From NCBI GenBank assembly GCA_964523735.1, contig CAZFYZ010000149.1:1-8434 (forward strand): DNA of 8,434 nt. Direction: 5' to 3'. The translations under genes were made by a program, and so were the position numbers. This DNA is from CAZFYZ01 sp964523735. GTDB taxonomy: Bacteria > Armatimonadota > UBA5829. The notes beneath the pieces are model-generated. The model saw only the letters and a list, made by a program, of their open reading frames with translations. It had not been told where the DNA came from and did not search any database. Numbering within the stretch: the stretch's first letter is position 1; the number at the start of each line of letters is the position of its first letter. Of the stretch, positions 1 to 5,160 are shown piece after piece.

Positions 1-32
1 GATTGCCTGGCAGGACTGGGAGGAAGCAGACA

Positions 33-518
33 ATGCAGTTATCAAAGAAGATGGCCGAGAAGCTCAACGATCAGATCAACTACGAGTTGCATTCAGCGTA
101 CATCTACCTTGCGATGGCGGCGGTTTTCGAGTCGATGACTCTTCGCGTATTCGCGAAGTACTACTACAAGCAGGCTGACGAAGAGCGCGACCACGCGATG
201 AGGATATTCAAGTACCTGGTGGATACCGGCACGAAAGTCGTTCTCAAGCCGATCGAGGACCCTAACGGGAAGTGGGACTCGGTAGAGAAGATCGTGCAGG
301 CAACGCTGGATCATGAGAGAGAGGTCACGGGGATCATCAACGGACTCGTGGCACTTGCCGAGCAAGAGAAGGATTACGCAACTCGGAGCTTTCTACAGTG
401 GTTTGTGGACGAACAGGTTGAGGAGGAATCCTCGTTCGAGGAGCTTCTAGCGCTGGTCAAGATGGCCGGAGCGGCAATCCTTCCGCTGGAGTTGCGAGTC
501 GCGCAGATGTTAGGCTGA
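33..518 (+). CDS. ftnA: Ferritin (non-heme, FtnA-like), 161 aa
   Basis: Iron-storage ferritin: oxidises Fe(II) at a di-iron centre and stores the mineral inside a cytoplasmic cage (24 subunits in characterised family members). The ATG at 33 has GGGAGGA at 18-24, eight bases upstream, and gives the normal N-terminus; the TTG at 3 in the same frame is not needed. The length is typical for bacterial ferritin. Ferroxidase ligands visible by alignment from memory to E. coli FtnA are E18, E51, H54 (E-x-x-H), E95, Q128 and E131; E50 and E127 fit the third iron site. The W-F-V-D-E-Q-V-E-E-E block (123-132) is a family signature. No heme-ligand methionine comparable to bacterioferritin M52 is evident, so non-heme ferritin is preferred. 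The promoter and any iron-responsive operator lie outside the window. It is followed by hairpins and a convergent gene, so it probably ends its transcript. Confidence 0.95.
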   Translation: MQLSKKMAEKLNDQINYELHSAYIYLAMAAVFESMTLRVFAKYYYKQADEERDHAMRIFKYLVDTGTKVVLKPIEDPNGKWDSVEKIVQATLDHEREVTGIINGLVALAEQEKDYATRSFLQWFVDEQVEEESSFEELLALVKMAGAAILPLELRVAQMLG

Positions 519-553
519 ACACCAACACCATCACCTCCATCTCTGCTCGCTCA

Positions 554-576
554 GGGCCGGGCTAGTCACCCGGCCC
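554..576 (+). terminator. Probable terminator of the ferritin gene
   Basis: Perfect 8-bp stem GGGCCGGG (554-561) / CCCGGCCC (569-576) with a 7-base loop, CTAGTCA, 36 bases after the ferritin stop codon. Only a weak T-run (ATTGT) follows, so it is terminator-like rather than a textbook intrinsic terminator. It lies between convergent genes and may act in both directions. Confidence 0.6.
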
Positions 577-583
577 ATTGTCA

Positions 584-600
584 CGCCTCTGACAGAGGCG
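584..600 (-). terminator. Short hairpin just after the minus-strand propeller gene
   Basis: CGCCTCT (584-590) and AGAGGCG (594-600) form a perfect 7-bp stem with a 3-base loop. Read on the minus strand it begins one base after the stop codon at 604-602, and it is followed by the 554-576 hairpin. The two together could form a bidirectional terminator for this convergent pair. There is no T-tract on the minus strand, so the call rests on position and stem only. Confidence 0.4.
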
Positions 601-601
601 A

Positions 602-1948
602 TCACTTCAGCCATACCAGGCACGGCCGCCCAGCAGTGAGTAGATGGGGGTAGATTGTCGCGGACTTGCCTGTGCGCACATCGACTGCCCGAACGTTCGG
701 GTTCAACCGGTCGGCGGTGAAGGCGTTGCCGTGACCAAAGTAGGCAATGTACCGGCCGTCATGGCTCCAGCAGAGCCCTCTGTCCGTGTAGCCCGGCAGC
801 CGGATCTTGCGTTCACGCCCGGTCAAATAGTCGTGTATTGTCAGGTCATCTTCGGCGGCCCAGGCAAGCTGATAGCTCACTGGGCTGAGTCTCGCCGCCC
901 AGGCATCTCTCAGGTGCGTTACCTTGCCGGTCTTCGTGTCGACCAAGACCCGGTAATATGTGTCCTTTGTCTCTTCAAGGCTGATACGGGCATCGTGTCT
1001 GCAAGCCAGGAAGATGAACCTGTTGTCGTGCGAGAATGCCGCGGCCGCTTCGTCTACCTTGCCACCGAACCGGCGAACAACGCGCCGCAGTTTCGTGCTG
1101 TAGACGACCGGCCCGCCTTCTGTGTTGAAGATTACCAGCGTCCCGTCAGATGAGATCCCGACTGGCTCGCCCATCTTGATGGGCAGGGGCACGCTTGTCT
1201 TGCTCCAATCGGCTCTCGCGTAACGAAGCTTGACGATCTGCTTTGTCGTCAGTGCTATCACAGAGCCATCTGGCGCAGCGACGTAGTCAACAGCCCGCCG
1301 TCCGTCGTCAAGAGATCCACGGAGCCCAAGATACTTCTCCTTGCCCAGCAGCCGAGCAGGTCGCGAAACATCCAGCAACTGAACCCGATCCGGAAGATTG
1401 ACCACGGCCAGTCTTCCGTTCACACCGTTCCTGACCCCTGCGCTCTCTTTGCCAATAGACGGCACCCAGATAACCGCGAGCAGAGTACTTGCCAGAATCG
1501 CGTAGCTTGCCGCGTTCATCCGGAGGGAGATTGCGAAGACCTCCCTCGCGGGCAGCCTGGGTCGCTGACGCACGAACATCCAAGCCAGTAGAAACGCCTC
1601 GACGATAACTGTCAGCACAAAGAACAGCGGCAGACCCGGCCACAACTCGGTCCCGGTGGGCATCGTGAGCCAGCCAAGCGCGCTGGTGACGCCGTTGACG
1701 AGGAACAGGGTTACGAACAGACCGGCGAGCTGCCGGTTCTTCAGGCGTCTTCTGACGATCCACGCCTCGACGGCAGATATGACTAGCAGGGTTGGTATAG
1801 TGATGATCGCAGGAATGATGAAGAGCGTGTAGGGTCCCGGCGCGGTGATGCACTGGACGAAGTTGGGCAGAAACATGTTAGCCCGAGCGATGGATGGCAC
1901 AGCCAACATTAGTGCAGCAATGACGAAGGTGCTGTGGGGTCGCCTCAT
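602..1948 (-). CDS. Exported four-helix membrane protein with C-terminal beta-propeller-like domain, function unknown
   Basis: Not recognised as a named family. Layout of the 448-aa product: signal peptide 1-23 ending A-R-A|N; hydrophobic helices near 41-64, 74-96, 105-126 and 146-165; then about 280 residues of beta-rich sequence. Arginine-rich loops (66-72, 127-135) after helices 1 and 3 fit the positive-inside rule, placing the C-terminal domain in the periplasm. That domain has repeated S-x-D-G/N-like turns (A-P-D-G-S, S-S-D-G-T, S-H-D-N-R, S-H-D-G-R-Y), typical of PD40/TolB-type propeller blades; I count about six. The two helix pairs look alike: V-E-A inside helices 1 and 3 (E61, E117), basic loop, then N-x-x-S/T in helices 2 and 4 (N85, N145). 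The start chosen is the ATG at 1948, six bases after GGGAGG. An upstream GTG at 2014 overlaps the regulator's stop codon (GTGA) but would bury the signal peptide. Probably co-transcribed with the Crp/Fnr-type gene 62 bases upstream. Confidence 0.75.
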   Translation of the reverse strand: MRRPHSTFVIAALMLAVPSIARANMFLPNFVQCITAPGPYTLFIIPAIITIPTLLVISAVEAWIVRRRLKNRQLAGLFVTLFLVNGVTSALGWLTMPTGTELWPGLPLFFVLTVIVEAFLLAWMFVRQRPRLPAREVFAISLRMNAASYAILASTLLAVIWVPSIGKESAGVRNGVNGRLAVVNLPDRVQLLDVSRPARLLGKEKYLGLRGSLDDGRRAVDYVAAPDGSVIALTTKQIVKLRYARADWSKTSVPLPIKMGEPVGISSDGTLVIFNTEGGPVVYSTKLRRVVRRFGGKVDEAAAAFSHDNRFIFLACRHDARISLEETKDTYYRVLVDTKTGKVTHLRDAWAARLSPVSYQLAWAAEDDLTIHDYLTGRERKIRLPGYTDRGLCWSHDGRYIAYFGHGNAFTADRLNPNVRAVDVRTGKSATIYPHLLTAGRPCLVWLK

Positions 1949-1954
1949 TGTCAT

Positions 1955-1960
1955 CCTCCC
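1955..1960 (-). promoter_or_regulatory. Ribosome binding site deciding the propeller-protein start
   Basis: On the minus strand GGGAGG sits immediately before an ATG at 1954 and six bases before a second in-frame ATG at 1948. Only the second has workable spacing, and it begins a clean signal peptide (M-R-R-P-H-S). Confidence 0.7.
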
Positions 1961-2010
1961 GCGATCCTGATGCTTAGCTGACTTGCTGATCGGAGGCAAA
2001 GTTCCCCAGA

Positions 2011-2730
2011 TCACGCTCTTGCCGACTCCGCCACGTCTCTGATCTCGTCCTCGGACAGGATCTTCAGTTTGCGTCCGTGGCCTTCGATAAGCCCCTCTGC
2101 CTCGAAGCGGGTAAGCAGGCGGGAGAGGGTCTCGCTGGTCATTCCCAAGTGCGAGGCCAGAACCTGTTTTGGCATGCCTAGATCGACGACGGGTGGTTTG
2201 CCCATGTTGGATGGCAAGACGGCGGGAGGTGGCATCTTGGAGAGAAGATAGCTGGCAAAGCGGGCGCCAGCGTCTTTGAGAGTGAGCGCCTCGATGCTTC
2301 GCACCAGCCTGTGTGACCAGGTCGCCATAGACGCCATCAGCCTCAACGCGACCTCCGGATGCTGTCGGACGATGTCCAGGAACTCATCCTTGCGCAGCAG
2401 GACGAGGGCGGAGTCGCGCACAGCCGCGGCGGAGGCAGGATAGCCGGTTCCCAGAAACAACGCGGCCTCACCGAAGCAATCGCCGTCTGTGGCGACGTGG
2501 ATGACGTGTTCGCGGGCATCGGGCGACTCCTTGTAGATCCTCACGGCTCCGGATTCCACTATGTAGAACCCGTGGCATGGCTCGCCCGCGTGGAAGATCA
2601 CCGTGTTCTTCGGCTGCATCACGCGTTTGGCCGCCGGCCTGATCGTGAGCAGCGTGCCCTCGTCCAGGCTCTCGAAGAACCCGCAGGCCCTGAGGGCGCC
2701 CAATACTGTCTTCTGGTCCAATTCGCTCAT
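2011..2730 (-). CDS. Crp/Fnr-family transcriptional regulator, possibly DNR-like
   Basis: Cytoplasmic DNA-binding regulator of 239 aa. A cyclic-nucleotide-binding-type beta-roll spans about 18-120 (G-E-P-C-H-G-F-Y-I-V-E-S-G near 49-61; G-D-C-F-G-E-A-A near 83-90), followed by a long dimer helix about 122-165 and a winged helix-turn-helix about 183-225. The recognition helix reads E200-T-L-S203-R204, the E-x-x-S-R pattern of FNR, which in characterised members reads TTGAT-type half-sites. It lacks the N-terminal cysteine cluster of FNR (only C16, C52 and C85 are present), and the Arg-Ser pair that binds cAMP phosphate in Crp is replaced by P98-A99. The signal is therefore probably neither an Fe-S cluster nor cAMP. 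Overall character resembles heme/NO-type DNR proteins, but this is inference. No clear Shine-Dalgarno precedes the start: ATG 2730 (M-S-E-L-D-Q) is preferred, ATG 2739 is possible. Its likely operon partner is the downstream propeller membrane protein. Confidence 0.88.
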   Translation of the reverse strand: MSELDQKTVLGALRACGFFESLDEGTLLTIRPAAKRVMQPKNTVIFHAGEPCHGFYIVESGAVRIYKESPDAREHVIHVATDGDCFGEAALFLGTGYPASAAAVRDSALVLLRKDEFLDIVRQHPEVALRLMASMATWSHRLVRSIEALTLKDAGARFASYLLSKMPPPAVLPSNMGKPPVVDLGMPKQVLASHLGMTSETLSRLLTRFEAEGLIEGHGRKLKILSEDEIRDVAESARA

Positions 2731-2872
2731 AGCCAACATTCTAGCTGCAATGCCTGCACGTTTCAATACTGCCGCTTGCAAGGTAAGATCCCCATAGTGG
2801 AACCAGGCGGCCAAGAAGCCCGGTCTAAACGTCTGGTTGGCACTTGGCGTTCAACTGGAAGGAGAAACTGGT

Positions 2873-3412
2873 ATGGCACGAACAGCGATCACACTTGCCC
2901 TGCTGATACTGACTGCAGTTGCATGCTGGGGCGACTTCAGCAACAACTACCCCACACCCGAGATGGGCGATCTGAACTACTCCATCAACGTCGGCGCGGC
3001 ACTATATGTAAACAGCGACATGGATAACACAGAGTCGATAGCCATCGGCGTCTCGTGGTTCGGTCCGGCAGATCGCAACTTCGGCCAGATGGCGGCATTT
3101 GGCCTATCGGCCGACTGGTATCAGGTGGAGCGCAACAACGGCGACAAGGTGCAGGTAGTCCCGATCCTGTTTAACTACCGGCAATATGGGTTCATAAGTA
3201 GTTATAGGGTGTTTGCCGAACTGGGGGTCGGGATGATAGCGACCACAGACGGCATTCCCGAAATGGAACTGGATGACGGGGCGAACTTTGGATGGGCCGG
3301 CGGGATCGGGTTGGACATAAACAACAACCTGTTCTTGCACGGAAGGTTCATCGGAGGCGAGCACCCGGATAAGGACGGAGCGGCGGTGCTCCAGATAGGG
3401 TATCGGTTCTAG
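2873..3412 (+). CDS. Small outer-membrane beta-barrel protein, 179 aa
   Basis: Probable eight-stranded outer-membrane barrel of the OmpA/OmpX size class; specific role unknown. The N-terminus (M-A-R-T then a hydrophobic run to about residue 17) is a signal peptide; cleavage near G20-D21 is likely. C18 after T-A-V-A could instead be a poor lipobox. The mature part alternates polar and hydrophobic residues in about eight stretches, for example around Y37-V46, S55-W62, M75-Y84, V94-Y104 and V110-G117. It ends L-Q-I-G-Y-R-F, with the C-terminal phenylalanine characteristic of substrates of the Bam assembly machinery. The start is the ATG at 2873 with AAGGAG at 2859-2864; the in-frame TTG at 2837 would place extra residues before the signal peptide. 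It is divergent from the Crp/Fnr-type gene (142 bases apart), so a shared regulatory region is possible, although I see no clear FNR-like box or promoter there. Confidence 0.72.
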   Translation: MARTAITLALLILTAVACWGDFSNNYPTPEMGDLNYSINVGAALYVNSDMDNTESIAIGVSWFGPADRNFGQMAAFGLSADWYQVERNNGDKVQVVPILFNYRQYGFISSYRVFAELGVGMIATTDGIPEMELDDGANFGWAGGIGLDINNNLFLHGRFIGGEHPDKDGAAVLQIGYRF

Positions 3413-3443
3413 ATAATCACGTAGGCTAAACAGGTTGCTCAAC

Positions 3444-3471
3444 CGGCCTCGTGGGGAGACCCACGGGGCCG
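3444..3471 (+). terminator. Probable terminator of the beta-barrel gene
   Basis: A 12-bp stem, 3444-3455 paired with 3460-3471, closed by the four-base GNRA-type loop GAGA (3456-3459). One pair is a T-G wobble (3449/3466). It starts 32 bases after the beta-barrel stop codon and is followed by TTAAGTTTGTG, a modest T-rich tail. It separates the barrel gene from the promoter-like site of the next gene. Confidence 0.65.
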
Positions 3472-3488
3472 TTAAGTTTGTGTGGCTC

Positions 3489-3517
3489 TTGACTTCCCCC
3501 TACCCCATCAGTATGCT
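3489..3517 (+). promoter_or_regulatory. Candidate sigma-70 promoter for the GH172 gene
   Basis: TTGACT (3489-3494), 17-base spacer, TATGCT (3512-3517): five of six and four of six matches to consensus at ideal spacing. It lies after the preceding terminator and would give a leader of about 130 bases before the start at 3654. That leader has no structure I could identify. Confidence 0.5.
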
Positions 3518-3637
3518 GTATCCAGCTTGCTCAGTCCGACCTGGAACTGAACGCGATCGCGGCATGAACACTCTCGCGACTGCTCCGCAGCGCTGTCGTG
3601 TTCGCCGCGAAGGGAACGAAAACGCCCTGCATTTTCG

Positions 3638-3650
3638 AAGGAGGGGGGAG
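3638..3650 (+). promoter_or_regulatory. Strong purine-rich ribosome binding site deciding the GH172 start
   Basis: An uninterrupted AAGGAGGGGGGAG tract lies just before the ATG at 3654, with AAGGAGG nine bases from the start. The frame stays open upstream to 3435, but the apparent R-R-R-G-E preceding the signal peptide is only the translation of this site, which favours 3654. Confidence 0.75.
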
Positions 3651-3653
3651 TCC

Positions 3654-5039
3654 ATGTACCTTGTCATTCTCTTGCTGCTCGTGTTGTTCATCACCTCCGC
3701 TATGGGAGACGAACTGTCCAACCTCGCTAAGTTCAAGAACTACGAAACACGCCGCCAGTCCTCAAGTGACCCCAATTGGGAGAACGGCAACGCCGACTAC
3801 CGGCCGATACCTCCCGGGCAGGTTTTGACGATAGCCGACGTTGAGGGTCCGGGAGAGATCGCTCATATATGGTGCACCGTTGCCGCCGAAGAGCCCGAGT
3901 ATTCCCGTCTACTCATGCTCAGAATGTATTGGGATGGTGAGGAGCATCCGTCCGTCGAGTGTCCCCTCGGCGACTTCTTCGGCATTGGCCACGGGATGGA
4001 CGCCACTCTGGATTCGCTGCCCGTGCGAGTCTCGGCCGAAGGTAAGGCTCGCAACTGCTATTGGCCCATGCCATTCCGCAAGCACGCCCGCATCACTGTG
4101 ACAAACGAGGGCAAGGGCGAAGTGTGGTGCTTCTACTTCTACGTAGACTGGCGCAAACTGCCCGAGGTGAGTGAAGATGTGGGGTACTTCCACGCGATGT
4201 ACCATCAGGAGTATCCGGCGGTCATGGGCCGCAACTTCCCGATCGCTGATATTGTCGGCAAGGGGCATTACATTGGCACGGTGTACAGCGCTCGCGCGAT
4301 GACCGCGGGATGGCTCGGGGAGGGGGACGACTTCTTCTATATCGACGGCGAGAAGATCCCCAGCCTGATGGGCACTGGCACCGAAGACTACTTCTGCGAT
4401 GCGTGGGACTTCCGCCGGCAGATGGGCAACTACTACGGCACCCCGGTCTGGGAGGGCTATGGCACCGGCAAGAGAACCAGCGCCTACAGGTGGCATATCC
4501 CGGACCCTGTTACATTCAAGAAGTCGCTATGGCTGGAGATGGAGCACAAGGGCCGGCAGCCGAGGCCGGATGGTGTCGTCATAGGGGGTTACGGCGAGCG
4601 CGAGGATGATATCGCGACGGTTGCTTTCTGGTACCAGACCGAGCCTCACAAGCCCTGGCCCGAGTTGCCGAAAGGCTATGACCGGCTCTACAAGGACTAC
4701 TTCACCGAGATCGAAGCCGGCAGCAACTGGCAGGGCATTGAAGACCAGACGATGACCGTGCCGTTCGCCGTGGCAGATGCGGGCACATATCAGGTGCGCC
4801 TGCTGATGAGCCATGGACCGTCGTCCGGCATCTTCCAGATCGATCTCGACGGCACTCGTCTGGGCACTGCCGATGTCGACCTCTATGAAGCCCAACCAGT
4901 CGAGCAAGAGCATGTATTCGCGAAGATGGAACTCGAATCCGGCAAGCACACGCTCACGGTCCGCTGCGTCGGGAAGAACGAGTCCTCTACAGGATGCCTG
5001 TTCGTTTTGAACATGATCCGTCTCTGGAAGAAGAGCTAG
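3654..5039 (+). CDS. Secreted DUF2961 / GH172-family glycoside hydrolase-like protein
   Basis: A 461-aa exported protein: hydrophobic signal segment 2-17, cleavage near M-G|D. The DUF2961 core runs about 20-340, with P-L-G-D-F-F-G-x-G-H-G at 104-114, N-C-Y-W-P-M-P-F at 134-141, and D-G-E-K-I-P-S then G-T-G-T-E-D-Y-F at 231-247. This family was renamed GH172 after a bifidobacterial difructose-anhydride-processing alpha-fructofuranosidase and later D-arabinan-active members were characterised. From memory the bifidobacterial catalytic pair is E270/E291; here E223 (G-E-G-D-D) and E244 (T-E-D-Y) have the same 21-residue spacing, so the active site appears intact. Residues about 346-458 form a second beta-sandwich-like domain (Y-Q-V-R-L-L, H-T-L-T-V-R) that may bind carbohydrate. 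Substrate cannot be named: fructan, arabinan or another furanose glycan is possible. No transporter, other glycosidase or SusC/D pair is nearby. Oddly, the signal peptide has no basic residue before its hydrophobic core. Confidence 0.87.
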   Translation: MYLVILLLLVLFITSAMGDELSNLAKFKNYETRRQSSSDPNWENGNADYRPIPPGQVLTIADVEGPGEIAHIWCTVAAEEPEYSRLLMLRMYWDGEEHPSVECPLGDFFGIGHGMDATLDSLPVRVSAEGKARNCYWPMPFRKHARITVTNEGKGEVWCFYFYVDWRKLPEVSEDVGYFHAMYHQEYPAVMGRNFPIADIVGKGHYIGTVYSARAMTAGWLGEGDDFFYIDGEKIPSLMGTGTEDYFCDAWDFRRQMGNYYGTPVWEGYGTGKRTSAYRWHIPDPVTFKKSLWLEMEHKGRQPRPDGVVIGGYGEREDDIATVAFWYQTEPHKPWPELPKGYDRLYKDYFTEIEAGSNWQGIEDQTMTVPFAVADAGTYQVRLLMSHGPSSGIFQIDLDGTRLGTADVDLYEAQPVEQEHVFAKMELESGKHTLTVRCVGKNESSTGCLFVLNMIRLWKKS

Positions 5040-5087
5040 CGAGATCAGAATCAGCTTGCAGAAGCGTGTTCAGCTGCCGTTGTTTCC

Positions 5088-5116
5088 TTGACAGGTATCT
5101 GACCTGGACATATAAT
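5088..5116 (+). promoter_or_regulatory. Perfect-consensus sigma-70 promoter for hppA
   Basis: TTGACA at 5088-5093 and TATAAT at 5111-5116 are separated by exactly 17 bases, matching both consensus hexamers at all 12 positions. Transcription would start near 5121-5124, leaving a leader of about 38 bases with AAGGGGG (5144-5150) as the likely ribosome binding site for the ATG at 5161. This implies strong, housekeeping-type expression unless a repressor overlaps. Confidence 0.88.
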
Positions 5117-5160
5117 CTTCACAGCTATTCGATCCAAGAACTGAAGGGGGAAGTGACAGG

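Noticed and set aside
644..1153. 169-codon open frame on the plus strand
   Set aside because: It lies opposite the propeller domain, has no good ribosome binding site and no recognisable fold; a GC-rich antisense shadow.
2012..2014. GTG start of the propeller gene overlapping the regulator stop codon
   Set aside because: It adds 22 polar residues before a clean signal peptide and has only a weak ribosome binding site, whereas ATG 1948 has GGGAGG at good spacing.
2731..2872. Divergent promoters between the Crp/Fnr-type gene and the barrel gene
   Set aside because: Promoters must lie nearby, but no hexamer pair with good spacing was found on either strand, and no TTGAT-N4-ATCAA palindrome is present.
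2359..3027. 222-codon open frame on the plus strand
   Set aside because: It is antisense to the clear Crp/Fnr-type gene and runs into the start of the barrel gene; no recognisable domain and low-complexity composition typical of an antisense shadow.
3909..4496. 195-codon open frame on the minus strand
   Set aside because: Opposite the conserved GH172 core, whose family motifs fix the coding strand.
5088..5104. FNR-like box overlapping the hppA -35 element (TTGAC, 4 bases, ATCTG)
   Set aside because: Only the left half-site is good; the right half matches three of five bases, and the -35 consensus explains the left half.
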